Source: Fistulifera solaris
Taxonomy: Eukaryota; Bacillariophyta; Bacillariophyceae; Naviculales; Stauroneidaceae
NCBI GenBank assembly: GCA_030295235.1
Contig: AP026157.1
Location: 406,602-470,601, forward strand
Direction: 5' to 3'
Length of the DNA: 64,000 nt
The notes under the pieces are model-generated. The model was given only the letters and a program-made list of their open reading frames with translations. It did no database searches and was not told the DNA's origin. Below, piece by piece: positions 12,281 through 24,154 of this stretch. Within the stretch, counting starts at the first letter, position 1; each line of letters begins with the position of its first letter. The translations under genes were made by a program, and so were the position numbers.

Positions 12281-12802
12281 ATGACATCCTTCCTCTACTC
12301 ATCACACGAAGATCAAGAAGTCGGATCCTTCTTCTGTCAAGCTCCTCCGGAGAAGATTGAAAGCACACGAAAGCTCAACGGTGATTCTTTCCCTCGTAGA
12401 CCCGTGACGATGAGCAAGCTGGATTCTCTCACCAAGCCACCAAGATGTCAGACTCCTCGACTGCTGATAACGCCTTACAGTGACGATGTCTTTGACGATG
12501 AGAACGATGATAACATTTCTACAGAAATTACCGAACCGGAAGCAACACCGTGGCTGTTTCGACCGATCGCCCCACCCGATGACTCGGCGGAGTACGATCT
12601 CAACGAGCACGATACATTTCAGCACGTTGAAGAAGAAGACGAGATGTGGGATGCGTTTTTGACCGGAATACCTATGGAAATTGAAGTTGATCCAAGGTAT
12701 TGTATCGAAGAGGTGGACGAACAAGATAATCTCGATCGAATGCTGATTGCACTGCACGCACAAAGTCAGCAGCTGATAGATATGCCTAGGCGAAAATATT
12801 AG
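12281..12802 (+). CDS. Hypothetical acidic protein
   Basis: About 173 residues from the ATG at 12281. The in-frame ATG at 12023 would add a Phe-rich, low-quality extension, so the downstream start is preferred. The protein is strongly acidic, with clusters such as DDVFDDENDD and EEEDEMWDAF, and ends in a TAG. No domain was recognised. The acidic and aromatic WDAF-like motif could be an interaction or activation segment, but that is speculation. There is no neighbour in operon-like proximity. Confidence 0.45.
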   Translation: MTSFLYSSHEDQEVGSFFCQAPPEKIESTRKLNGDSFPRRPVTMSKLDSLTKPPRCQTPRLLITPYSDDVFDDENDDNISTEITEPEATPWLFRPIAPPDDSAEYDLNEHDTFQHVEEEDEMWDAFLTGIPMEIEVDPRYCIEEVDEQDNLDRMLIALHAQSQQLIDMPRRKY

Positions 12803-14362
12803 AAGCCAGGCACATGTGTTTAATCTGCAGCGCTATTCGGCTTTTGTACATTTCATAAATTTATAAAGTTAGTTTTGCTTTTCTTAGCTGATTCTCTATT
12901 TCGCGAGGAACGTTGTTAATCGTCCGCTCATGATATGCTGCGACAATGTCTACTTTCGAGGGTCAAAGTTACAACGATACGAATCGAGAGCAATAGCTAT
13001 GCTGGGTGATGAATTATTTTGACGTTAGCGCAAGAGCTCTCTTCCGAATAGAACCTATCTCGCTCTCGAACCGTCTACTCTTTTAGATCGTCGGCAAAAG
13101 ATGAATACTCAGGCAAATCGGAAAGCTCAGTGAGGTTAATACTTCAAAACAGCTAAATCGTAGCTTCTCGTTTCGACGACGTCGCTTGAAGGACTGTGAA
13201 TCATTTCATTCTCAAACAAGAACTTCCGTTTAAATTGTCGCGAATACCATTCTTTTTATTCCAGTCGATGATAGATGCAACTTTGGTCTCTCCTTACATC
13301 ACATTGTGTCGGTTGAAAACCTGTTGGCTCTATTCAATTGCAGCGATAGCAATCACGACACTCGACGCACGCATGAGCATAGTCGATAGCACAAAATTTT
13401 CTGAAAAGAATCAATTTGCTTTTTGTCAAATCGTTGCGTAAAACAGTGGTTGACTCCATTTCTTGAATTAAACATGATTTCTTATTCGTCTGTCTCCTAG
13501 CAGGCGAATGAGGCGATGCGAAGCGAAAAAATAGGTGCATTATCTTGCTTGCTGATTGCATTCCTAAAAACAAATTTTATAGTCTTTTGCGATCCTCGAC
13601 ACTCATTTAAGTATCAAAAATATCCCTTTTATTTCGTTGAAAAGAGAATCAGAATTATAGCAGCGTTCTAAAACGCTCTTTGGGTTCGGCAGCGCTCATC
13701 CGCTTCATCGATCGAACAGAGAACCTACTACGTTGCTTTTGCTTTCTTGAAGAAAGGACTGTTGCACCAACCAAGCAGTGTGTCGCAATGAGTTGTTACT
13801 TTTCCTTACTAACAAAGAAATAAGTTTGTTGGTTGATAAGAGAAGGAAGCGCATTCGACAACAACATTATCAGCAGCACCGGGCACCGCAGACACGTTGC
13901 GGTGTAATCGGCGCGGACAATCGTGATTCGAGACATAAACCAGTCTTGTCGAAAAGTAATCTACACATTAGTCTATAGTACCACGTCATTCACCCACTCG
14001 AAAGGATAGTGCGAACCTACTAACATGATCAGCGCGTTACAAATGATGCTGAAAACGATCGAAATGAACTAAGAATAAAGGCTGCTCGTATCAAGCTATG
14101 AAAAGAGCAAGAATTAGACAATAGTACTATGGGCAGTTGCTCGGATGAATTCATTCAAACAACCAACGTTCCGCGTGTGAGAGCGAGATCCGGTTCTCGA
14201 TACAAAGACAAATGTTTTAGTCAGTTCATTTCTGATGCGTTTGCTACTAAGGCATAAAAGACAACAGCGCAGCACATGCTACGTTTCCAAGCCACGCCGC
14301 AATCAGCAACGATCATCGCGAGTCTCGAATCAGATTTTAGAACAACTCAGATCACCAGTCAT
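12803..14362. other. Intergenic, no gene seen
   Basis: About 1.5 kb with only short frames of no recognisable family. It separates the acidic protein gene from the 3' end of the JmjC gene. Confidence 0.5.
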
Positions 14363-16494
14363 CTACAGATTTGGCGCCACCACGCGTATCACTTCTATTT
14401 CGCTGTCGTCGTCATCATCATCATCATCATCATCGACCTTTTCGTCATGCAGTGGAGGCACTTTGTGCATCGAATCACGATTCTCGACAGGAATATCCAG
14501 GCTTCCCATGATAGACGACAGAGTGAGAGGATCCGTCCAGATTTCCTGGTTGCGGTGAAGCTCCAAATCGCGTTCTACTCCCGGTGCAATGTCAGGAAGC
14601 GGCCCAAGTGAAGCTGACTCCGTTGTCGCCTCGTTAGCATCAACGTCCTGGACCGCTGACGTTTTTAGGGACTCGCAGTGCGCCCGAACCTTTCCAAGGT
14701 CGATTTTAATTCTTCATTACTTGTCCACAACATAAAGTATTTTCGTTCCGTAGGGCACCGACACATGAAATGACTGTGACGCAAGCAGCTCACTTTCGAC
14801 TGACTACACTGGCACGCCACTGCCGAAGAAAAGCATACGTGTTTGCAGAAATGACACAAGCGTCGATCATCGTAACTGGCACTCTTTTCGTCAAGTTGGT
14901 CTAAACTGTTGCGAGGAAGCGCAATGACATCTGACACATCACGCACGCCATCATCGCTTAGCTTTTTGCGCAAACGGAGCTCTTCTTCAACAACACGCTC
15001 CAATTCATTCAATAAACGACGGCAGGTTGAGTAGGATTTCACGTCTTCGAGATGATTGGCCATTGTAAAGGTCAGACGGTCCTGCGAGAATACAGCTGGC
15101 CGTCTAAAGGAGCGATAGCGTTCGTTCGCTTCAGAACCATAAGAAATCCAATCAGGAGTTGCAAAGTTCACAGCTTCGCCTACATTCGGGCCAAGACTAA
15201 AGCCAGAATGAAACGCTCTAGGAAACGTAACCTATTACATGAATGATAACAAGGTGAGCCGAGACAGTGTGACATGGATGCGACCCAAACATTGCTTACT
15301 CACAACAAATTCTCCCTCGTACTGTAATAGCTTACTGACCACCACGTCTGCATGTTGAAGGAGCCGTGGACTAAACATGGTAGTAATGTGATGAAGCAAA
15401 TCCGGATCATCTCTCATTTTCATGGAAAGATAGTTCTTGAAGACACGCTCGAGACCTTCCGCCGCCTTCTTCTCCCCTGGAACACCGTACCACTGCTTGG
15501 GTGCGCCTTTGTGGTGATAGTTGATGCTGTACATGTAGTTATCTTCATTGTGCCAGCAAAATGTCGTAAACAACGAACCAAAATACATCCACGGGCAATT
15601 GACACCATTGATACCGACTTTGACATACCGCAAAACGCTTCCCGGTGCACTCGGAATATTGTTGAGATTCCACCACGTCTCTTTGTAATAATCTTCCGTT
15701 CCAAATTTCGGTTCCGGCAAATGCATCTTTTCGGCGTTTCGGGTTCCGTGCACACTCCGGCCTCGTTCCGACAGCGGAAAGCCCGATCCAAAGTCATGCG
15801 TATCGACATCGTTCCCGTATTCAACCGCCACTTCTTTCGTGTGCGTCTCAACAACATCCCAGTAATCCCGCTCTAAGTTATCCGGTGTAAATTGTCGACG
15901 ACCTTCGCTCGTGTGACGAGCCAACAAGTCATGATCCGGATAGTGTGTATTCTTCCACGCTTTCGTGCGTTCACTCGAAACCTGCAAATACTCCTTCGCG
16001 GCGTAATCATTGCCATCCCCGAAGCTAACACCTTCTTGCAATCGATGCAGCATTTGCAATTTCGTAGCGAACGTTTTCGGATTTCGATCAATATCAATGC
16101 CTGTAGCGGGGAAACGCGATAGATAAGAGAGAAAGAACTTGAGAGACGAAGAAAGTAGAAATAAAAATAAATGCCTCTCTCACCTGTGAAACTTACCAAA
16201 ATAGCGAGAAGGATTCCATCCTTTCGGAGGCACGATCTTACAAATACCGTAACGTTCCGCGACTCCCTGTATCTTGGCAATATAATCCAGCGGATTGCCT
16301 TCCATTTCTTCGACTGTAGGAAAGAAGGCGGGAGCCCACGGAATATGGAGTTTCCCTTGCCGCGTGCGATCGAGTTTGGAATTTTGGATGGCTTGCGCCA
16401 AATAGCGTTCTTCCGTCGCGGTCGCAAATTGAAAGTAACTCGGAGGACGCCTTCGGCGACGCTTTGCGGCGCGGTGATTCGCGGTGCTGCTCAT
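14363..16494 (-). CDS. KDM5-like JmjN/JmjC/C5HC2 histone lysine demethylase
   Basis: Exons 16494-16197, 16100-15304 and 15231-14363; both introns (96 and 72 bp) have GT-AG ends and splice in frame. Order: basic N-terminus, JmjN (FFPTVEEMEGNPLDYI), JmjC, C5HC2 zinc finger, acidic tail. The JmjC domain contains FCWHNEDNYMYSINYHH, where His and Glu are iron ligands, and the third iron His is in FPRAFHSG, which is restored only by the second splice. The zinc finger reads CHFCKHVCFSSAVACQC followed by SCLRH and MCRC. The family removes methyl groups from histone H3 lysine using Fe(II) and 2-oxoglutarate in the nucleus. PHD and ARID domains of animal KDM5 are absent, so the layout is closer to plant JMJ14-18. 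One base seems missing at the A run near 14704-14707. Reading on in the shifted frame adds about 110 residues ending after a poly-Asp tract. Confidence 0.88.
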
Positions 16495-16854
16495 TCTAGT
16501 GAGTTTTTGTTTTATGAAATCAGTAGGATAATAAATGAATTACAAAGGTCGAATAGACATGCAAAGTTGATATCCCAAATGCAAAAAGACTTTAGCGACA
16601 ACTATGACAGGTCCGGCGAAATACGCGTGCAAGTGTGGACTTTTTGCGGCTTCCATTATTTCACCGCCAAAGTCCGCACTGTGTCCGCATGATTGACTAT
16701 GCAGGAAAGTGTTGCTTCTCTCGGAAAAGAATGGCCGTGCGGTATTCGCACAAATCCCAAATCATCCGAACCGAACTTTGGCCAAACGGACAGACGGCAA
16801 ATGAAGTCGGACGTCGGCCGGACGCCTCGGACGACGACAGGCAAACCAAAAACA

Positions 16855-17715
16855 CCCTCTTCAGAATTTCTGGATGAATCACCGAATGTCTGTAATCTGG
16901 AACTTCCACCAAACCTCTGTGTGAAGCGAAACTTCGACGTGTAGAAAATCTCTCTGTAACGCAAAACAACAAATCCAGATTTTCTGGAACATACACAGAA
17001 ATTCTGAATGAATAAAAACACCCATGGTCCAGAATTTCTGGACCAGGCACAATTTTGTGCAACACGAAGATAAACAGTTCCAGAAATTCGGGAACGTCCA
17101 CCAAATCTCTTTGTGTTGCAAATCAACGATTCCAGAATATCTGGAACGTGCAGAAATTGAACTGTGACGCGAATCAACAATTCCAGATTTTCTGGAATAT
17201 ACACAGAAATTCTGAATGATTAAAACAACGATGGTCCAGAATTTCTGGACCAGGCACAATTTTGTGCAAGACGAAAATAAACAGTTCCAGAAATTCGGGA
17301 ACGTCCACCAAATCTCTTTGTGACGCAAATCCACGATTCCAGAATATCTGGATCGTGCAGAAAAATCTCTCTGTGACGCGAATCAACAATTCCAGATTTT
17401 CTGGAACATACATAGAAATTCTGAATGATTAAAAATACCGATGGTCCAGAATTTCTGGACCAGGCACAATTTTGTGCAACACGAAGATGAACAGTTCCAG
17501 AAACTCGGGAACGTCGACCAAATCTCTTTGTGACGCAAATCCACGATTCCAGAATATCTGGATCGTGCAGAAAATCTCTCTGTGACGCGAATCAACAATT
17601 CCAGATTTTCTGGACCAGGCACAATTTTGTGCAACACGAAGATAAACAATTCCAAACTCTCGTTTACAAAATCTCTGTTCCATAAAAAGCACTTTTTCCA
17701 GAATTTCTGGAATTT
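16855..17715. repeat. Tandem array 3, dyad repeats with about 210-bp period
   Basis: A mixture of dyads in a fixed order: TGGTCCAGAATTTCTGGACCA (10-bp arms), a GCACAA-TT-TTGTGC dyad, CAGTTCCAGAAATTCGGGAAC, TTCCAGAATATCTGGA and TTCCAGATTTTCTGGAA. The block recurs at about 17020, 17232 and 17442, a period of about 210 bp. The core CCAGA-N3-TCTGG is shared with arrays 1 and 2. No gene is supported inside. Confidence 0.92.
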
Positions 17716-17761
17716 ACTCTTGACTGACTCATGACTTAAATGCAGTTATTGCGAAAATCTC

Positions 17762-18714
17762 ATGTTCTGCCTTTACTGCTGCCAACCACAAACACAAACG
17801 CAAAGAAATATGTTATCGATCAATTTAACCATAACATCATTGCTCCTACTTCTGTTAAAACTGCAATCAATTAACAGTTTACATATCCCTATTATTTACG
17901 AGTCAAAAGATTTCTTGGCGATCAACAAACCATCGGGAATTCCTTATCATTCGACGACCGACGAATTGGGCATCGTAGCACTCGTTCGACAGCAATACAA
18001 TCAAGAACATCCGACAGCGCGATTATACAGTGTTCATCGACTGGATCGAGTGACATCGGGCATCTTGTTGTTGGCGAAAACTCCAGAGGCGGCTCGAGAA
18101 TTAACCCGCTTGTTTCGAGAAAAGAATATTGTCAAATATTATACGGCACTCTCGTATCACAAAGCGACACAGAAAAAGCAGGGATGGATCCAAGGAGGAA
18201 TGGAACGCGGGCGACGCAAGTCGTGGATGTTAGTGCGCGAGTAGTGTTTGCTCAAACGCGATTCTTTAGTGCGGGCTTGGGGCAGTTGAGTGCTGCGGAT
18301 GGTTTGGCTCCATTATCTCTATCCAATTCGAAGGAAACCGCACCTTTGGCACCCCGTACCTTGTTGCTGTTGCGACCGTACACCGGAAAAACGCATCAGT
18401 TGCGTGTCGCTGCAAAAAGTGTTGGCTTACCGCTCGCGGGCGATCCCGTCTACAAGGATCGCTACGATTCATCGGCGACACTAGATCGAACCTATTTGCA
18501 TGCGACTGCTTTGGAGATTCCTGCGTCAAAAGATGATACTTCTATATGTTTCCCAGAAAGCATATCATTGTGGTGCCCGCCGCCGTTTGCACACTTTTGG
18601 CAGAACGAGAAAGAGTTCAACGAGGTTCTACAACGTTTGGTGGACAAGCATTGCGAGTCGGCAGAGCTGCGTGCTCTTTGTCGCGGGCCGTATCACGAAG
18701 AGATCTCGCCATGA
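17762..18714 (+). CDS. RluA-family RNA pseudouridine synthase, one frameshift
   Basis: The protein isomerises uridine to pseudouridine in RNA. The catalytic loop HRLDRVTSG holds the essential Asp; INKPSGIPYH lies before it, and GKTHQLRVAAKSVGLPLAGD after it is the classic C-terminal family signature. The first 40 residues (from 17762, or from the second ATG at 17810) are hydrophobic and Leu-rich, suggesting a signal or organelle-targeting sequence. The N-terminal part ends at a TAG at 18243-18245, and the C-terminal part is open in another frame, overlapping from about 18184. One missing base near 18200-18245 would join them. The order and completeness of the motifs argue for a single functional gene. 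Expected target: rRNA or tRNA, probably organellar. Confidence 0.83.
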
Positions 18715-19411
18715 AAGGAAATACATCTGAACTGTTACTTTGGTGCTCAGCCGACAGGATCTTTGGAACAGGCATTTCGAAATTTGTGAAAAAGCTCGGC
18801 GTTTGGGAAGTACTTTAGTGATGGCCAGTCGGAGTAGAGGCTACTAGAGGTTTGTCGGTGGTCGGCGGCCGTTCCGCTTGTTATAGCTAAAACACGTGTT
18901 GATGATGGGGTCACGATTGCACGGAAAGTTCTTGGTTCGAATGGCCGATCCATCGGCGGAGCACATCAAGAGAGGACGAGAAAATCACTCTCGGTTCGTG
19001 GCTAGATTGCGCAAAACCACTGTGACGTCATTTTGAGTCGTGAAGTGCTGTCACGCTTACACTCCGAGTACTTTGATACCCTCTTTGTGTACTCAACGAT
19101 TCCCGCGGTGTCTGTCGGTACGGCGCCTTTCTCGTGCCCTTAATTATTGAATACTTATGGATAGGCACGGATCTCCACACAGAAAGTACCAACGAGAGCG
19201 AGCCGACTACAGTAACTATGGTACAAATCCAATCGAACCTTTCGAACGGATATCGGAGACAATTCCGGTGAACCTTGAGCGCACTTTGAGAAATTTCTCG
19301 TTTCACTAAAAGCGTCCGTTCCTTCCTTCATTTGTGCTCACCTCCTTTGAGGCAGTATTGTTTGATTGAATGGAACATCACCTCTGACACCATCACCCCA
19401 TTGATCCAATC
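18715..19411. other. Intergenic, no gene seen
   Basis: About 700 bp between the pseudouridine synthase and the first membrane protein. No conserved frame or RNA gene was recognised. Confidence 0.45.
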
Positions 19412-20056
19412 ATGAAGTTTCCAACGCAACCCCGTAAAAGCCAAAAGCGGCAACAACGAACAGCCAAACCAGAACAGCCACGACGAGAAGACGAAGAAAT
19501 CATCAGTATTTCGTATTCGGATATGTACACGAGTTCCACTGTGGGTGAGCCCGCTTACGATATGGAGGCAGTGCAAGAAACATCCGAACCACAGTCCTCG
19601 ATGATGGTGTTTTCTACACTTCATCCGGAGGACACCCCTACCGTAACATCGTTCCCTACCGACGTCCAGAGTATCATTCGCCATCAGCGTTGCACTACAG
19701 AAGAGTTCGAAGTTGTGTTTCGACAAGTTGGAGAAGACTTTACTCCGAAACAAAAGAGTCAGATGCGATTGTTTCAACTACTGACTTCGCCGACGCAGTC
19801 GAGCAATTCTTCCCATGCTCCCAAGAGCGATGAAGACGAACTGGAAACGAGTTGCTTTGGTTCTCCGTGGGAACTTACGGTCTGGACGATTTCAGCTATT
19901 CTGGTGATTAGCGTGACGGTGATTCTTTGTGCTTTACTTTACAATCGTCGCATCGGTGACGATGCTCCCGTGACGGCTGTCCCCTTTTCGGCTTCCACGA
20001 TACCTCCGCAATGGACTTCAGACGCTTTGAATGTGACGACGACACCGAGTCCATGA
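19412..20056 (+). CDS. Single-pass membrane protein, hypothetical
   Basis: 214 residues. The N-terminus is basic and Gln/Lys-rich, followed by a Ser/Thr/Glu-rich disordered region. One clear transmembrane helix lies near residues 153-175 (VWTISAILVISVTVILCALL), ending in basic residues YNRR. The tail is short and Ser/Thr/Pro-rich. No domain was recognised. The arrangement of a disordered cytosolic half, one helix and an outer Thr/Pro-rich tail resembles the N-terminal part of diatom LRR surface proteins and is repeated by the next gene, 480 bp downstream on the same strand. The two may be diverged relatives. Confidence 0.6.
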   Translation: MKFPTQPRKSQKRQQRTAKPEQPRREDEEIISISYSDMYTSSTVGEPAYDMEAVQETSEPQSSMMVFSTLHPEDTPTVTSFPTDVQSIIRHQRCTTEEFEVVFRQVGEDFTPKQKSQMRLFQLLTSPTQSSNSSHAPKSDEDELETSCFGSPWELTVWTISAILVISVTVILCALLYNRRIGDDAPVTAVPFSASTIPPQWTSDALNVTTTPSP

Positions 20057-20535
20057 AATTTCTGTATGTTTCTATGTATTGTTTCGGAACCTCTGGTCAG
20101 CTACGGAGGTCTGCATGGATTGATTGTTTATTTTTCTAGAAAGGGGTTTATTGTGAGCCCGCGAACTTCACTGAATCTTTTCGCGCGCAAAATCTGCGCC
20201 AAAAAGTGAAGATTTTAGCTCTTTTCTTTCTATAGTAATATTTTAGTTAGACGTTGTTCCAGATTTCTCTTTTCAACGGCTATTTATCTGTTAAATACAG
20301 ATACTCTTTGAAGTGTGTTGTGCACGAATAGACGCGTCGCGGGCGCGCACCCAAAGGCCCTGAATTTTCAAAAGCCAAGAAAGCAGAAAGCTGCCGCCCA
20401 CCAAGAAAAAAAATGACTTGAAGCAACAACGCAAAAAGCTTTCCCCGTGCTATCGTTGTCTTTTCTCTCTTTCAAAGCATTGATTTTCGACCGGTTTACT
20501 TGTCCTTTATCAACGCACTTTACTTATAGATACGA

Positions 20536-21601
20536 ATGACAAATCGACAAACGGCGTTGCCTCTATTTGACGAGCCGACCTTGTCGGATATTTACATGAG
20601 CGACATGGAAGACGACGACGACGATGACTTGAGTGACGATTCGATAGCGAGCTCTGCCGTGTTTCCTGTACAACGGATGTCGCAACAGAATGATGTGTTG
20701 ATTGCGGAACTGCCAGCGAAAAGTCTATCCATGATAAAAACCGTGCCAAGTCCGATGAAAACAAGGAATCGCCACCATCGCTCGCGAAGATCACGTCATC
20801 GTCGACAACAACCGAGTCCTGGAGAAGATCCACCGGGATACGAAGCTTCGAGCACATTGGATTTGACACGCTTTATTTATACGTTACCGGATGTACATGA
20901 AGAAGAACCTTCCAAGGCATCGACGATGCCCAAGGACCCAAAATTCAGTGAATCCACCAACCCGTATGTGCAGCAACGGCGCCTTCATTTGTGTGTCATT
21001 TTCCTGACTTTCCTGTTCTTGTTGCTGGGGATTACGGTCGCCGTTATCGGTTCGACCATCTATCAAGAAGAGGAAGTCCCAACGGCCACTTCCGCCAGTG
21101 CCGCTCTCGAACAGGAAGATGGTGGTAGTTTACCCGCCGTGCCCATTGATCTCCCGGATAATCTTTTTTAGCGTTCGTCCTCCGTCACTGTCGCCGTCTC
21201 GTGGGGGTACTACATTTCCTTCGGCATTGAAAGATACCATTGCACTAACCGCCATGCCTACGTTGCGTGTATCCGAAGTAACTCCACCCATGGCGCCTCC
21301 TAGTATGCGGCCAACAATACGACCGACTCGAACACCCACCATTCAATCCACAGACCCACCTTCGTCGCCGCCGATCTTGGAACCTTTGGAAGTGCAAGTG
21401 TCTCCACCGTCGCGACCACCCACACGCTCATCTTTGACGGCCCGTCCGACACCGGTTCGATCGTTCGCTCCGACCCCCAGACGCGTTGAGTGGACGCCAG
21501 CGCCCGTAGAAGAGACGTTTGAACCCACGGTACCCGCCAAGAAACCAAAAGGAGAAAAAACGGCAATAAGGTTTAGTAGGATATGCTTTCTTTGTTTCTA
21601 G
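20536..21601 (+). CDS. Single-pass membrane protein with Pro/Thr-rich outer region, frameshifted
   Basis: The N-terminal ~150 residues are acidic then Arg/His/Ser-rich (MEDDDDDDLSDDS, then RSRRSRHRRQQ). A transmembrane helix follows near residues 155-177 (LHLCVIFLTFLFLLLGITVA). The frame stops at a TAG just after a run of six T at 21164-21169. Shifting there by one base continues for about 140 residues of Pro/Thr/Ser-rich sequence (RPTIRPTRTPT), the type used as a wall-spanning linker in diatom surface proteins. Past 21571 a GT...TAG stretch of only 31 bp could extend the frame to about 21840, but an intron this short is doubtful. No LRR domain follows, so the gene may be truncated. Confidence 0.58.
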
Positions 21602-21977
21602 ACTCATCATTGCGGAAAATGATTGCCCATTTGAAGTCGAACGTCACAACCGCTTTATCACCATGGTTACTGCTCATCGGAGAATGCCTTTGTTGACGAT
21701 TCAGCCGTTCTGGAGCTTCCTCCTTGTTTGTGGCTCAAATTTTGGAATCTCGTGTGTGCCAATTTCGGGATCATGTGTGTGCAATTTTCAGGCTCGATTA
21801 ACTATTACGACATGCTATCCATTCACTAAAGATTCGCTATGACAGAAGTGCTTCGTCGAAAACGAATGCTACCAAGTACCCACAAAATTTCGATTGCAGC
21901 AATGGCTGAAGCCTGGCTTTCATTATCAGCCGAAGGAGACGTCCTGCTGATTATGTTAACTGTTTCTATTTTTAATT

Positions 21978-23552
21978 TTATTTTGGCCAGTATTGCCCGT
22001 TCAATACTTCATATGCGTACTCTTTTCCGTAATACTCACTTTTGAATTTCACGATGGTGGGTTCGATGGGATCTCCATAATAAGCAACTGAGAACACCTG
22101 TCTATATGTACGTGGCCAATATGTGGTCCCCCACTTAAATCTTCCATCAGAGTAATAAATTTTGAGGGACAAACGTTGAGTAGATGTTGGAGATGTTTTG
22201 AAACATCTCGTTGTTACATGGAACCATAACATTCGACTGTTGACGGGCGAAGGTAGAATGACAATACTTTCAATGATGCCCGGCTCCGATTGATCGACTA
22301 CATGAGTTCCCATATCATAGTCGGAGAGCATGCCTGGAACAGTGGCCCCTGTCACTGTAGCTACCGTTGAAAAGTCAAAAGTAGGAAAAATAGAGGCTTG
22401 CAAGTTCCAGCGAGTTGCTGTAAATGGCTGTGGTGGCGTAATCTCCTTGCAAAGCTCTCCGACAGCATTAATAGCAGTTTCTATCACCGTACATGCTTTT
22501 TCGGCCTTATCGAGGGCCCTCCTGCAGGCAGCCGCAATGAGAATTCCTTCTCCCGTAGGTCCAGCTGCCAGCAAGTCGATAGCTGCCCCGATTGCTACGC
22601 ATGTTGTAGTTTTAAAGGTTTCAAGTTCAAGTGCGGTGCAAGTGAGGTCCACGACGTCAAGAGCAAGTTCGCAAACTTCCTCCACAGCTGTTGTATCGTC
22701 TTCCGTCTGGACATTGATCCAGAAATAATATTTGCCATTGGAGGGTGTACCCCACACGCAACCGTCTTTTGTGTAAGATTGTGAGTCTTCTGAGAGTTCG
22801 TAACAAAGACGAAGATTTGCGTCGGTGTACGGTTCACCACACTTGATGATTTGAAGCACGACACGTCGATAACCAGATGAAGTATCAGCGCTTCTAACAA
22901 CACTGTCTTCCAACACCTCGAATTCGAGTGTATCCCCTTCCTTGGCATCGCTCGGACTTTGAGAAACAAATCCATCAGGTTGCAAATTCACCGTCAAGTC
23001 AGCGGTACGCGAAGTGATGTTCGACGACGAAACTCGATTCGGGCCTTCCGTGTTCAACGATGTTGCGTATCGCGTACCGTTGATCTCCACTGCAATATCA
23101 GCCTCGTTAAGAGAAGTCCAGTTAATATCCAGGATGAAATCTTCCGCGGTGTTTGAAACTCTGCCAATGCGTCCGCTCTCATCAACACGCAAATTCACTA
23201 AGTCGGAATCGCCGCCGACAAAGAAATCAGTGACCGTGCTTGCGGTGCCGTTGGTGTTCTTCGTTCCGTGAATCTCAATCTTATCTCCCTCGTATGTTGT
23301 CGAAAGTATCTTGCTTCCTGGACCTGAATCGAAAGTAAAGTCGTTAACATCGATCTTCTCTTCCTTCTCTTCCTTGTCGCGAGGACCCTTGAAAAAGTAG
23401 CTACGATCTAAGAAGATGGAGTCCGCCGCTGCATTCGTTGAGTAAGCCGAAAACTGCGCGACCCCTTTCAACACAAGCAGCGCAGTAGTTACGACCCCGA
23501 ACAGGAGCGCAAAGCGGCCTGCATTGTAGAACTCACGTGTCGTGTTTGTCAT
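21978..23552 (-). CDS. Secreted or type II membrane protein, duplicated family, hypothetical
   Basis: 524 residues in one exon. A hydrophobic segment at about residues 13-30 (FALLFGVVTTALLVL) acts as a signal anchor or signal peptide. The ectodomain is Asp/Thr/Gly-rich with N-glycosylation sequons (NWTS, NGTR, NITS). A central Cys-rich helical part (residues ~240-370) contains CYELSEDSQ and CKEITPPQPF. No known family was recognised. A second, frame-broken copy lies at 31602-33178 on the same strand, and similarity also extends into the upstream region of both copies, so this is a segmental duplication. The present copy is open throughout and is the likely functional one. Confidence 0.7.
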   Translation of the reverse strand: MTNTTREFYNAGRFALLFGVVTTALLVLKGVAQFSAYSTNAAADSIFLDRSYFFKGPRDKEEKEEKIDVNDFTFDSGPGSKILSTTYEGDKIEIHGTKNTNGTASTVTDFFVGGDSDLVNLRVDESGRIGRVSNTAEDFILDINWTSLNEADIAVEINGTRYATSLNTEGPNRVSSSNITSRTADLTVNLQPDGFVSQSPSDAKEGDTLEFEVLEDSVVRSADTSSGYRRVVLQIIKCGEPYTDANLRLCYELSEDSQSYTKDGCVWGTPSNGKYYFWINVQTEDDTTAVEEVCELALDVVDLTCTALELETFKTTTCVAIGAAIDLLAAGPTGEGILIAAACRRALDKAEKACTVIETAINAVGELCKEITPPQPFTATRWNLQASIFPTFDFSTVATVTGATVPGMLSDYDMGTHVVDQSEPGIIESIVILPSPVNSRMLWFHVTTRCFKTSPTSTQRLSLKIYYSDGRFKWGTTYWPRTYRQVFSVAYYGDPIEPTIVKFKSEYYGKEYAYEVLNGQYWPK

Positions 23553-24154
23553 CGTGATTATTTAGCGTTAGGAGCGGTGTTTGAGAGTAAAAAGAGGAAA
23601 TAAACTTGCACAATGAGCACTGATATTGTTTTTGCGATGAATGAAATAATGAAATGCACATTGCGCTGTACGAGTAAGGTTACGTAGTAGTAACCTTAAA
23701 CCTTACAGGGTACATCGGCTTTTGTAGCTTGCCTACAGAAGACACCACAGTACTGTAAAACAATACTACGGAGTACGTACTACGAGTAAGACATTCAGTC
23801 ACGGACGTCGTGGACTTACCAGTTATCCGGGTTCTCCTCTGTCGATAAATTTCCTTAGCAGAGCTACGTGAAATTACATAGACATTCGAAGCGTTGGATC
23901 ATTCGTTCCATCATCGTTTTGTTTTCAAATCGTGGGCGACTCTTGCGTTCTGCTACGATACGAAGCAATTACGGTGGGCATCATGAAAGGGCTAGTCTAT
24001 TGTTTCACGCTTTGCAATTTTGCAGGCGAGACGTGTGAGTATCAGTCAAGGATACATCATCATCTTCTTTTGCATCGCTGAAGAACGCTAACCTTATCCA
24101 TTAACTGTTATCGGCCCCTCGTTTTTCTCCTGCATCGTCGTCCACTTTTATGAC

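Noticed and set aside
18895-18960. tRNA-like B-box (GGTTCGAAT)
   Set aside because: The rest of the B-box consensus and a matching A-box or cloverleaf could not be made.
21571-21601. 31-bp intron extending the membrane protein to about 21840
   Set aside because: Far shorter than the other introns here (about 60-165 bp), and the extension has no recognisable domain.
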